Shown piece after piece: positions 9,582-19,106 of a stretch of 33,189 nt of DNA. The stretch lies in the NCBI GenBank assembly GCA_025331445.1, contig JAIWNE010000207.1, positions 1 to 33,189 of the forward strand, in the 5' to 3' direction. This stretch comes from Blakeslea trispora. Taxonomy: Eukaryota; Mucoromycota; Mucoromycetes; Mucorales; Choanephoraceae. Every line of letters starts with the position of its first letter. Positions within the stretch are counted from its first letter, which is position 1. The notes beneath the pieces were generated by a model. The model searched no databases. It was not told the DNA's origin and saw only the letters and a program-made list of their open reading frames with translations. The translations under genes were made by a program, and so were the position numbers.

Positions 9582-11081
9582 AATCATGCCTATTCCTCAT
9601 TCCCTACCAAGCCAGTCGAGAATACTGAATACGAAGAGTCTGTTCCTACTTCACCTCTTATTTCTCGTGCAATGCAATTTGCTGAGCACTTGACACCTCC
9701 AGTTGAGGAACGCAAGTCAATAATTGAACGAGCACACTTACTTGGACATGTAGGCGTCAATGCTATTGAAAAGACAATTCATGCAGACGGTCTACACTGG
9801 ACAAACCTTCGTTCGGATATTGAAAAAATTGTAAAAGATTGCTCTGCCTGTCAACAATTTACTATCCATCGCATGGGTTATCATCCACCTAGACATGTCT
9901 TACCTGATGGCGTCTTCGATCACATTGCAATCGATCTTGGAACATTCAATGTCACATCAGCTAGAGGAAATAACTTCTTGCTACTGGTTGTTGACATGTT
10001 TTCTCGCTTTGTAATTTTGAGAGCTATCCCCGATAAGAATGCGCATACTATTGCAAGAGAGTTGCTTAGTATTTGGTGCCTGTTTGGCTTTAGCCGTATC
10101 ATTAGTCATGATCGTGGAGCTGAATTTGTCAATGATGTTGTTAAGCAACTCGTTGAGATGACTGGTATTGATCGTCGTTTATCTTTGCCATACAATCCTG
10201 TAGGTAACTCTGTTTGTGAAAGATACATGGGTATCTGTAAACAAACTATTATCAAATCAGTTACTGCTGAGGCTAAGGACCCTTCTACATGGGATCTTTA
10301 TGTTGATATGGCACAATATGCTGTCAATGCTCAATACAAGCACATTCATAAATCTCGTGCTTTTGCGGCGATGTTTAACCGTCAGCCCAATCATCTTACA
10401 GACTACACAGGAACTGAGCCTGCTCTTAGTCTCGAACGCACTGATCACAGACGTATCAATAAGCAATTGAAACACGTCAAAGATGTAGTTGTTCCAGCCA
10501 TTCATGCGCACATTAAAGATCAACAATCTATTGAACATGAAAAATACTTGAAGTCGCATAAGATTGTTAAAGACACTTACCCTCTCGGCGCTGAAGTTAT
10601 GATTACCAATGTAGAACGTACTTCTAAATGGGATCCTCGTTTTATTGGACCATTTATTATTGATGGTATGACGAATAAGGGTTCATACATCCTCCGTGAC
10701 AAAACAGATGCCCTGTTTAAGCGTGATGTTCCTACTCATATGATCAAGTTGATCGATGCTAGTCCTCCTCAATTAAAAGAAAAGCACTACGAAGTACAAG
10801 CTGTAATCAATCACCGTGGTACTGGTGATAACGTTGAATATTTGTTTAATTGGCGTGGCTATGATGACAGCTACAATTCTTGGGAACCTGTTTCTCAATT
10901 TGATTCTCTTAAACCCATTGAGGATTATAAGGCCAGACGCAATGCTCGTACTGCAATGCAAGAAGGTCTACCTTTACCAAATACCATCAACAAACGTGCT
11001 ATTAACAAACGTAACAAGCACCATAGCAACTCTAAGACTTCACAGCGTAAGCGTGTCACTAGATCCCTATCCAGAAATTAG
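9582..11081 (+). pseudogene. Integrase with chromodomain (C-terminal pol); longest intact stretch
   Basis: Open from 9582 to the natural stop at 11079-11081; the first ATG is at 9672. It has an H2C2 zinc-binding region (HLLGHVGVNAIEKTI ... DCSACQQF) and a DDE integrase core: Asp at 9933 (AIDLG), Asp at 10110 (SHDRGAEF) and Glu at 10218 (CERYMG). The last pair is separated by 35 residues, the classic D,35,E spacing. A chromodomain near 10790-10940 (EYLFNWRGYDDSYNSWEP) follows, with a very basic tail. In chromoviruses the chromodomain steers integration by binding modified histone H3. This part keeps all catalytic residues. Confidence 0.9.
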
Positions 11082-11234
11082 TTGGTCTTTTTCTTCCATA
11101 ATAGTTTTTTATCCCACTGGGTTTTTTCGCACAAGTTTTTTATTGACCTTCTAATGTGATTCGGAGATTCATTAATCCTACAACTGACATTTAACATCTT
11201 TAATTCACAAAGATTTCAGTGATGATCCTATCTT

Positions 11235-11246
11235 GGTGGGGGGCAA
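11235..11246 (+). promoter_or_regulatory. Polypurine tract before the right LTR
   Basis: GGTGGGGGGCAA lies directly against the first base of the right LTR (TGTTGTATAC at 11247), where plus-strand DNA synthesis of an LTR retroelement is primed. The 11082-11234 stretch before it is 3' untranslated. Confidence 0.75.
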
Positions 11247-11675
11247 TGTTGTATACAGCCTACATTCTACCCTATCTGAGTTATAATACAGACCTAAACG
11301 TGCTCACGGCTCTACAGTTATAACTGGCTATAGCTTAATTGACATCTAAACTCAGTCTAAAATAAAAGATCGGATCACACTTCATTTGTATCAAGTACAC
11401 TTGGATTGAAGCACAAATAGTAAATTATGGTTTATACACAAGAGGTACTCACTCTTTATCCATTACACCAAAAATAAGCTATTATCCATGTCACTCAGTT
11501 AAATTAAGGATTGTTACTCAGTCATCGTGAAAAGTATAAATACTAGGCACATATTTGAAATAAACGCGGATCAGATTCATATCTATCTTTTTTGGCCGTT
11601 CTGGTTCTAATCGACTTTATTTTGTCTTCACCTTTTTGTTATATTTTGTGCCTGTTATATTCTACGAATATAACA
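11247..11675 (+). repeat. Right LTR of the chromovirus (429 bp)
   Basis: Begins TGTTGTATACAGCCTACATT and ends ACGAATATAACA, with TATAAATA at 11535-11542. It lacks about 880 bp of the left LTR and carries many substitutions. After it the plus strand reads CTCCGGTTGG, inside a minus-strand zinc-knuckle coding sequence. Confidence 0.85.
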
Positions 11676-12003
11676 CTCCGGTTGGTTCTGCGACGATGAG
11701 TGGAACTTCCGCAGGAGTTGCATACGTATTGGTTCGCACCATCTTGGTTTTCTCGGGTGCCAGTTTCATTGGGAAGAGATGTAGCATCGGTACTATTGGA
11801 TGGAGTCTGGGTGCTATCTTGATTCAAACTTGAAACTGCAGGATTGTTTGGGCAAGCATGATGCGTGTTGAATCGATGGCCTTCTTGTCTACAGCTTGAA
11901 CAGTTACATTGCAAATTGGCATCACAGTCGCGATGAGTACGCCGTACATGGCCAGGTTTGTTACAATGAGAACAAACTCTTTTAGTCGTCTTAGTTTGTT
12001 TTA
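11676..12003 (-). pseudogene. Zinc-knuckle repeat protein fragment
   Basis: The minus-strand reading has three Cys/His clusters of the type C-x2-C-x3-GH-x-R-x-TH-x2-C: CSHCNKPGHVRRTHRDC, then CNCSSCRQEGHRFNTHHAC followed by PNNP, then CNSCGSSTHRRRTNRS. A Ser/Thr/Asn-rich linker separates the last two. The last cluster is cut by the LTR edge just before its final cysteine. Such knuckles occur in gag-like and other transposon proteins, for example before the replication domain of some fungal Helitrons, but no enzymatic domain is visible here. No ATG is obvious upstream; AAACTAAG near 12000 could be a splice acceptor. Function unknown. Confidence 0.55.
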
Positions 12004-12053
12004 AGTGAATGTATAGAAAACAGAAAAAAAAATTAAATTGAAAAGCTGGGATA

Positions 12054-12313
12054 TGACTGCGAACAATAACTTTTCTACAAATTAATTGTCTGGCTTAGCG
12101 TGAGGGGGAGGGTCGTCCCTCCCCCTTGAACCCCCCCTCCCGGCTGGTTTAAGCTCAATCTACTGTTCCTGACTATTAATGGCTTCGCGTGAGGGGGAGG
12201 GACAACCCTCCCCCTTGAACCCCCTCCCAGCTGACCTAACGCTCATAATTTGTCGCTGTTCAAAGTTCATTATTATTGGTTAAAATGTGACTGCGAACAG
12301 TAACTTTTTTACA
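12054..12313. repeat. GC-rich hairpin tandem units flanked by direct repeats
   Basis: Two units start at 12091 and 12180 (period 89 bp), each opening TGGCTTNGCGTGAG. Each contains a perfect 9-bp stem GGGGGAGGG/CCCTCCCCC with a four-base loop (TCGT in the first, ACAA in the second), followed by TTGAACCCCC. A 26-bp direct repeat with two mismatches (TGACTGCGAACAATAACTTT... at 12054 and 12288) encloses the units. No coding potential. The high GC is unlike the surroundings. Confidence 0.75.
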
Positions 12314-12327
12314 GATCCATCAGATAT

Positions 12328-12624
12328 TATTGTATTTTTTCAGCAAATAAGAGAAAATTTCAGAAAAAATAAGAGAAAGTTATTGAACAAATAAGAGAAA
12401 ATTTTAGGTCAAATAAGAGAAAGTCCAAGAAAAATCAAGAGAAAAAAAAATGGTAATTAGTAGAAAGCGCTTTTCTCACTATTATTAATTAACAAAAGTG
12501 CTTTTTACTAATTACCATTTTTTTTTCTCTTAATTTTTCTTGACCTAAAATTTTCTCTTATTTGTTCAATAATTTTCTCTCATTTTATCCAATAATTTTC
12601 TCTTATTTGCTGAAAAATACAATA
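12328..12624. mobile_element. Foldback / MITE-like inverted repeat element
   Basis: Two arms of roughly 130-147 bp (12328-12474 and 12494-12624) are inverted copies that differ by small indels, around a 19-bp spacer. Each arm holds several copies of AAATAAGAGAAA. The outer ends are TATTGTATTTTT and its complement. No ORF. The right end overlaps the 8-bp target duplication of the adjacent MULE, so the MULE inserted at the tip of this element. Confidence 0.7.
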
Positions 12625-12630
12625 TATTAA
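12623..12630. repeat. Target-site duplication of the MULE (left copy)
   Basis: TATATTAA here and again at 16558-16565, exactly outside the 118-bp terminal inverted repeats. Eight to eleven bp duplications are normal for MULEs. Confidence 0.85.
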
Positions 12631-12748
12631 GAATAAAGTTCCCCGCGCTAACATTCCGCGCTAACATTTTGGCCCTTCAGTGACGTAACTACATATCAGC
12701 CAATGAAAATAGCGCAAATTTGAAGCCCGAAAAAGAATGTTAGCGCGT
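12631..12748 (+). repeat. MULE left terminal inverted repeat
   Basis: Starts GAATAAAGTTCCCCGCGCTA and is the inverted match of 16440-16557. It contains GCGCTAACATT twice in direct orientation (near 12645 and 12659) and once inverted at the inner edge (AATGTTAGCGC), likely transposase-binding sites. Confidence 0.9.
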
Positions 12749-12845
12749 CAGTAAAATTCATGCAAATAATCCTTGAAAATCAAAAAAAAAAGGTTCATGC
12801 AAATAATCTTCCATATGTAAATTGAGGCATAGAAATCATAAATTT

Positions 12846-15800
12846 CTATTCATACATAAGGGTATAGTCTATCAAGGAGAATTTTTTACAGTTAAAAGAA
12901 TGGCCGACAAAAGTACGTGGCCATCTTGGTCTTGATTTTGGCTTAATTTCAATTATATAAAAATGGCTATTGCGCAGCTGTAAAAGGATTGGAAGGGTGG
13001 TTGAAGGAGAGGAGAAGTAAGGAACGAATGTAGTGCTTTGATTATCCGGCGTGTAACATGCAATGGCTCTACTGAATGTATCAGCAGCAATCTGAACCAT
13101 TTCAGGAAACTGAAACCAATAATCCATTAAAATGGAATTAGCTTCACTCGCCAATTTTTCTTCAATGCTTTCGAAGGTACCAGAAAGGATATGGCTAGGA
13201 TCTGGAGAGTTTCCAAACACAGACTTGTAGAATGACTCTTTTTGTCTTAGGAATGAAAGCATCTCGCTTTTGATCATCGCAAACTGGTCTTCATCATTGT
13301 TTATGGCATAAGAGAGAGCTCTGTAGCCACAGTTGCCCTCAGGCTTGGGGTTGAAATACCCAGTTACCTGGCTCTTTGAGAGCCCCTTGGGCAAAGGAAC
13401 ACCAAGTTTAGCTAAGATGAAAGATTCAGTTCCAAGTTTGTTTCATAGATCGCAGTTAGATACCTTTTGGCGGCTTGACTTCTTTTGTCTTTTCTGCTGC
13501 TTTAACCTTTGCCTCAACCTTCTTTTCATGGACAATCTTGTCCAATTCTCTCTCAAGAGCGATTTTTTCTCTTGTTGTATTCTTTGGTCTCCCCTTGGTT
13601 GTACAGAGTACAGGAGGAGGAAGAATACTCTCGATCTGACGATTGTCAGCAAATTCTTCTACGAGCGCCTTCAACTTATCTCCAAGACAGGCCGTTTCTT
13701 GCTTGGTTTGCAACTCCCTGGTTAGATTGTCAAGCAACTGAAGTTGTGCTTGAACATATCTAACTTCCGGATGCTGTTGCTCGGGTAGTTGTTGGCTGTC
13801 GCTTTCAGCAACACGATCAGCAATTGTTGCGACTATGAAATGTTAGAAATGAGATGCTGTCTAATACTTGTATGGAATTTTACCTCGACCGTTATGATAA
13901 ATAATATGCCAGCGTTGGTTGACTGCTGACAAAGGAATTGGTCCCTCGTATGCTTCCAATTTATGTCTGCATGGCAGACGAAAAGCCCTACACATGACGC
14001 ACAAGCATCTACCGGTCACAGGATCAACATGCGAGACATGATCAGGATCCGTTTTGCTAGCCAACGAATCGATTACTTCAAAGCGGATACGGTCGAAGGC
14101 GTAGCTGGTTATCCGTCCTCTCAAGCTCTGCATCTTGTCCTTTACTTCTTGGTTGACATCATCTTTCAACACAGTCTCAAAAAGCGACTCACGAATTGTT
14201 TGTCGGTTGCGATACGCTTCCTACATTCATAGATTTAATGCTCACTCACAATTAGCACTGGTAGCCACATAGAACTTACACGACTTTCAACCCAATTGCG
14301 GATCTTCTTCGTGACTAAATCCAATGATCCGGACGACGTTTTGTTGTGTCGTTTTATGCCACTGTGGGTGCTTTCGACACGGTTGGAGGTACGGTTGCCC
14401 ATATGAACATAATTGTTCACATAACAACCGACCCAATGCTTGCGAAAAGCCATCATACTGTTCGTAATACAAAAAAAGTCAAACCTGTAATAGCAAGGTA
14501 ATATTCTGTTCTGCGTTTGTTTTACCTGGTCAGATATTCAATCATATCTTTGCCTATGTCTTTGCAAAGACCATCTTAAGATACAAAGGCATCGTACTCC
14601 AACTTCAGGCTTTTCAGCTCTTGCATGTTGTTGGTCTTATAAGCAATTTCATGGATAATTGACCGAAACTGCTTTTCCAACTGGTAGCGAGCTGCATTGT
14701 CTGTGTGAATCAAGTTTTGAAGCTCTATCAGTAACAGTGGTGACTTCGTTTAATCGTCACATCAACATACCATGCTTTGCTTCTTTGCTCATGTTCTTAA
14801 TCAACCTCTTCATAAAATTATGTACAATATGTACATAACAAAGAATGTGTCTCAACTCAGGAAACACAGTCTTGATGGCGTTCATCAAAGCTTGATCTTT
14901 GTCAGTGACAAAGTTGTTTGGCAAGTGATGAGAACTTGTTTCAAGAGGCCAAGTGATTGACCTCAATTGGCGCATTGCCCACTCATACGACTCAACAGTC
15001 TCGTTTCTCATCCAACAGCCAGCAACATGAATGGTTGCAAGCTGTTTTGTTCTGATCTCAGAAGCAACTGTACCAGCTACTACAAAGTTCAACAATACCA
15101 TGCGATGGCTGTTGGTTTTGTAGGTAGCATCAACTACTACACTTTCGTACAAGCGACGCAATTCTTCTTTGCCATGTCTGTGCATGAAGAAGACTGCGAC
15201 TACTTTGTTTTCACTGTCTGTCTTGACACGGACTTGGTGGCCAGTATGCTCCAAGTTGGAGATAAACTCTGGCATGTCAGCGAACATGTCACGACAGAAG
15301 CGTTGCTGAATGTTATGCAAGTCGCTAATGATAATGCCATTATCACAGTCCCTCTCAACTAGCATCTGTGAAGGTTACAAATACATTAATTTTAGTATTT
15401 AACTAGACTGTGTATTTATCTTAACAATTTAGAGGAAAGCATTGGTCTTATACAACTCAAACAAGACAAATTAATGTATAAATACGATGCTATAGTCGTT
15501 GACTTTTAACAACGATAGTTTATCTTTGCTCTTTATTTTGGATGCATTAGACATTATACCAACCAATTATTCGTATCTCAAACACATCATCAAAAATGGT
15601 ATCATTGAAACGATAGCGGATCGCACTAAATAGATAGACATAAATGAGTATTTGGCTTACCTTCAAGACAACACTAGGTGTCTCTCCTTTTCTCATCATG
15701 CTGCAGGCAAACTCAAAGTCTTCGGGAGCGAGCTTTCTATAAACAGCATAGGTCGACAAGTCATTGCTCAGAGCATGGTTATGCTCGATAGTGACTTGTC

Positions 15801-16380
15801 GAACCTCCCAAGGATTTTCAACATCACGTACCTTACTGGCGTAGATACGCAAAGGACATTTCTTTCTGCCAGTCTTGTGAATCCTGGTGCTCTTTTGTTT
15901 AGCTAGTAGAGTGTTTCAGGTTCAAATTTCAGTTCCTCTGCTAATTTTGCTATACTTTTTTGATAACATCCTACTGTTGGCATCTATTTCAGCCTCGTCT
16001 TTTTCTTCTTCGACTTCAGGCTTCATGGCTTTTCTGTAAACGCCATCATGTCTACATTGCAAAGTGATGAAGCGATCTTTGGCGCTTTTGCCAGTAGTGA
16101 TGGGGCAGTTAAACTGCTTGCCAATCTCCTGAGCTTTTTCCCTGAGCTCTTCCATGCTCTTAAACTTGGCACCTACAAAAAATGCCTTGCGCAATTCCTC
16201 ATTCATGTCGCGAGAAGGATCGTCAAAGTTGGGTTTGTTTTGCTCAACAATGACTTCCTCACTAGAAGACAAGTAATCTTCGCGATCGTAGCTATCCCAA
16301 TCAAAAGATTCGTCAGCTTGTCTAACTTGAGAGTTAGCAGTGGTGAGTTGAGAGTTGTTAAAGGTAGCTTGAGAGTTCAT
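12846..16380 (-). pseudogene. MULE transposase with FAR1-like, DDE, SWIM and C-terminal OTU cysteine protease domains
   Basis: Eight exons, by GT...AG borders and frame: 16380-15975, 15902-15661, 15365-14771, 14700-14526, 14484-14280, 14220-13884, 13832-13464, 13411-12846. They total 2895 nt, exactly 965 codons; six introns are 41-72 nt and one is 295 nt. Residues about 85-200 form a FAR1-like zinc domain (ITLQCRHDG, KKCPL, EHNHAL). The MULE DDE core has D295 (VVVDATYKTN), D371 (NNFVTDKDQAL), CYVH at 392-395 and E510 (TSNRVESTHSGIK). SWIM finger: C613, C615, C625, H627. Next come a TTKGRPK hook, a charged helix and an OTU-like domain with C804 (PEGNCGYRAL; Glu replaces the usual Asp of DGxC) and H926 (NSHFYIIEI). 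Codon 456 is TAA (14578-14576), the only break. The role of the protease is unknown; relief of host ubiquitin-based control is one guess. Confidence 0.88.
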
Positions 16381-16439
16381 TTTATAAAAAAAGTAGAAGG
16401 AAAAGTTTTTTTTTGAAGCGAAAAAAAAAGTTTAATAAC

Positions 16440-16557
16440 ACGCGCTAACATTCTTTTTCGGGCTTCAAATTTGCGCTATTTTCATTGGCTGATATGTAGT
16501 TACGTCACTGAAGGGCCAAAATGTTAGCGCGGAATGTTAGCGCGGGGAACTTTATTC
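16440..16557 (-). repeat. MULE right terminal inverted repeat
   Basis: Inverted match of 12631-12748 along its length, with the same three GCGCTAACATT motifs. The transposase ATG lies 60 bp inside it. Confidence 0.9.
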
Positions 16558-16565
16558 TATATTAA

Positions 16566-17217
16566 AATGATAAGGTGTCCTAAAAAGCACTCGCGTGTAT
16601 CTGTCAAATTAGGAGGCTTAGATATCCAAAAAAGTCACAATTTTTCTAACTTTCCTTTTTACCCAAGTTGCTTTTTTTAAATTTTCCTAACTTTCTTTTT
16701 CCCCAACTTCCTTTTTCCCCAACTTCCCTTTCATGTTTTTTATGTTTTTGATTCACTCAAATCCTTTTTCTTTCGCTTGTTGTATCAATTAGATTTCAGC
16801 TCACTTAGGGACCGCCATAAAAAAATTCTATCGGACCGCCAGTCGCACAAAGTATTTCTATATTTGGATAATATTATGCGCCGATAGAAATGTACTTTCA
16901 AATAAAGTATTAATGGTTGTACTAAATGACTAGTATGGATCAGAGAGCTTTAAGATACTATGGCGGTAGTACGCAATGAACAAAAATGGTAGTGGCGGTA
17001 GTACGTACAATACAAAAGAAGTAGTGGCGGTAGTACACAGTTTTGAACATGTAGATAATTGTGCTGGTGAAGGAGTCATGTTTTTCAATTTGTGAATTAT
17101 AGCATTTAATGCATAACAAAGTAAACGAATTCAATGGGTTATTATCCAAGTAAAAAACGAAGAGAAAGCAATGAGTCAGTATGTTGGAGCTTTGAATTTT
17201 GATATTACTCTACGTAC
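16566..17217. other. Non-coding spacer with 32-bp periodic repeats
   Basis: No supported ORF. A C/T-rich run (16630-16735) with repeated CCCAACTTCC is followed by two ACCGCCA motifs (near 16811 and 16836). TGGCGGTAGTAC then occurs three times at exactly 32-bp steps (16961, 16993, 17025). Those motifs are inverse to ACCGCCA, and TTCTATCGG/CCGATAGAA form a further inverted pair. It could be the degenerated end of the adjacent OTU-MULE, whose stop lies at 17218. Confidence 0.5.
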
Positions 17218-18074
17218 TTAGTTTCTAACTTTGGGGAACTGTCCCCATTTATTCCAGTAAACTTGGAAATCTTTCTTCTTGCCATCAATGGCAAAATAGA
17301 GTCTGTTTACGGCAGGATTAGAGGTATGGCCATTCTTCATTCTTAAAGCGCCCCAATGTATCTGATCTATATTTTGTAGATGTGAAGGGGATGGCTTGTT
17401 TGATTGCTTGATAGGAAACTCCAATGGTAAGAATGTCATACCAGGATTCCATTCGCTTTCAAAGCTAGGAGACGGGTAAACACAGATTGGTGCAGAAACA
17501 GCATCAGCTAAAATCTGCGCACAATCTGGAGAGTTAAACCAGTATTTTGTACCTGCTACTTTGGGCTGCCTGTGTGACCTTGGATGCTTTATATTTAAAG
17601 AGGCATCATCTTCATCAATTTCACTGTCGTTGGTTCTTTTAGTTTTCACTGCCTTCATTTCTTCAGTTATCAGATCTATGCCGCAAGTGATTTTGTTCTC
17701 TGCATCTTTTACATCTATGCCAAAGGACTTCTCATAAACTTCTTGGTTTTTCTTTAATGTCTTTAGCATTTCTTGTTTGATAATGGGATAAAGCCCCTCA
17801 TTTCCATGAACAAGAAAGCTTGCACTGCGGAAGCCACAATGACCATCACCGACAGGATCGTATGCCTCAGAGACATCACTTCTAGGAATACTAGAGTGAA
17901 TGTCAAAGGGGAAATATACTTCTTGAAGCCTAGGTCTTACAAAAGTTCTACTTCGCTTCTTGGGGATATTCATGTGATGGGTAGCATCATCACTCTTTCT
18001 TTTCTTTCTGGTCAAATCGAAAGTCAATTCGCATTCATCTTCTTCATCAACTTCTTCATAGTTTTCTTCATCTC

Positions 18075-18320
18075 CTTCACCAACTTCTTCACCAACTTCT
18101 TCACCAACTTCTTCACCAACTTCTTCACCAACTTCTTCACCAACTTCTTCACCAACTTCTTCACCAACTTCTTCACCAACTTCTTCACCAACTTCTTCAC
18201 CAACTTCTTCACCAACTTCTTCACCAACTTCTTCACCAACTTCTTCACCAACTTCTTCACCAACTTCTTCACCAACTTCTTCACCAACTTCTTCACCAAC
18301 TTCTTCACCAACTTCTTCAG
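18075..18320 (-). repeat. 12-bp minisatellite coding (Glu-Val-Gly-Glu)n
   Basis: About 20 near-identical copies of TTCACCAACTTC (plus strand). On the coding strand this is GAA-GTT-GGT-GAA, in frame with the OTU protein, giving an acidic tract of about 80 residues just N-terminal to EGDEENYEEVDEEDE. The unit is a multiple of three, so copy number can vary without breaking the frame. Confidence 0.9.
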
Positions 18321-18513
18321 ATGCTTAATTATATTATCAGTAAATTAATGCTTTTATAAACAAATTAGTTTACCTTTGTTCTTCTGTAACTTCATGTATC
18401 TGTTCTTAACCTTTTTGTTTGCAAAGTCTTTTGGAAGTGCAGAATGTCTCACAATTTTCTTTCTACCTGGAGCTCGAACTTCAGTTGCTAAAGGCAGATC
18501 CATTTTAGGATGC

Positions 18514-19106
18514 TGTTGTGAACATTTAGAATCTATATACTGATTACGAAATAAATGATACAAAGTATTATTATACATACTATATCTGGACATAGAGTCT
18601 AGAATAGAACTAGAGTAACTGTAATAGATCAATGTCTACTTCATCTATTTATCCTTTAGAGATCGATTCTAATATGATGCTAACTTGAGAGACAAATTGG
18701 ATCATATATCAAATAGACCAATTGGCTCTCGGGACTCAGGCCTTATCGATGTGGATAAACTATTGATATCAGCTATACCGAATCAGAATTGATGTGACAA
18801 TGAAAATGACAAGATGGTGCTAAAGAATTTATTAAAACAATTTTTTCTATCTTACCATCTCAGATCAGCTATGACCTGAGAGCTGAGTAGACTGAATATC
18901 TGAGACATGGTCAATGATATAGTGTTCCGTATCCTCGATATTAAAATAGATTCCCTGATCATCTCTAGATGATAGAATCAGTTTATCCGACCTAAAAGAT
19001 ATAAATACCTAGATAATCCATAGCTATAAACGACATCTGATTTTTCTTTGATAAACCCATACGAGTTCTAAAGGATTTCTTTGTTTCTTCCATTACCTTC
19101 ACGACA
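18514..19106 (-). mobile_element. Solo LTR3, second copy, in the OTU-MULE gene
   Basis: The reverse complement begins TGTCGTGAAGGTAATGG and ends GTTCACAACA. It matches 5662-6252 closely along its length, with small differences at the 5' edge. It is flanked by the 5-bp duplication GATGC (18509-18513 and 19107-19111). Leaving it and one duplication out joins the flanking codons in frame, so it is a clean insertion. Confidence 0.9.

Larger units (their letters stand above)
3810..11675 (+). mobile_element. Ty3/Gypsy chromovirus, degraded, with nested solo LTR
   Basis: Order: left LTR (3810-5117), leader, gag-protease-RT-RNase H-integrase-chromodomain in one frame (5191-11081), polypurine tract, right LTR (11247-11675). 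Without the 596-bp solo LTR plus duplication in gag, the frame is one polyprotein of 1764 codons interrupted only by stops at 8412, 9000 and 9579, with no frameshift. One fused Gag-Pol frame and a C-terminal chromodomain are typical of Tf1/sushi-like chromoviruses. No TGG-type tRNA primer site follows the left LTR, which fits self-priming but is not proof. Flanks (ATATATCA on the left, CTCCG on the right) show no target duplication. Confidence 0.9.
12631..16557 (-). mobile_element. Complete Mutator-like element (MULE) encoding an OTU-protease transposase
   Basis: 3927 bp with 118-bp terminal inverted repeats at both ends, an 8-bp duplication TATATTAA outside them and one eight-exon gene on the minus strand filling the interior. 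The gene starts 60 bp inside the right repeat and ends about 100 bp from the left one, so the right repeat probably supplies the promoter. Apart from one nonsense codon the element is intact in structure. The long matching repeats and preserved duplication suggest a fairly recent insertion. Confidence 0.92.

Noticed and set aside
14576..14578. Possible extra intron to avoid the TAA in exon 4 of the MULE gene
   Set aside because: No GT...AG pair around the stop keeps phase, and both flanks read as coding; a nonsense codon is simpler.
14967..15362. 131-codon plus-strand ORF
   Set aside because: Antisense of the MULE catalytic exon, with no domain of its own.
18024..18311. Minus-strand Leu-Val-Lys-Lys repeat ORF
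   Set aside because: Another frame of the same 12-bp minisatellite. The frame in continuity with the OTU domain is the acidic one.
17773..18348. Plus-strand ORF with a long Phe-Thr-Asn-Phe repeat
   Set aside because: Antisense shadow of the Glu-Val-Gly-Glu minisatellite in the OTU protein, which has intact domains on the minus strand.
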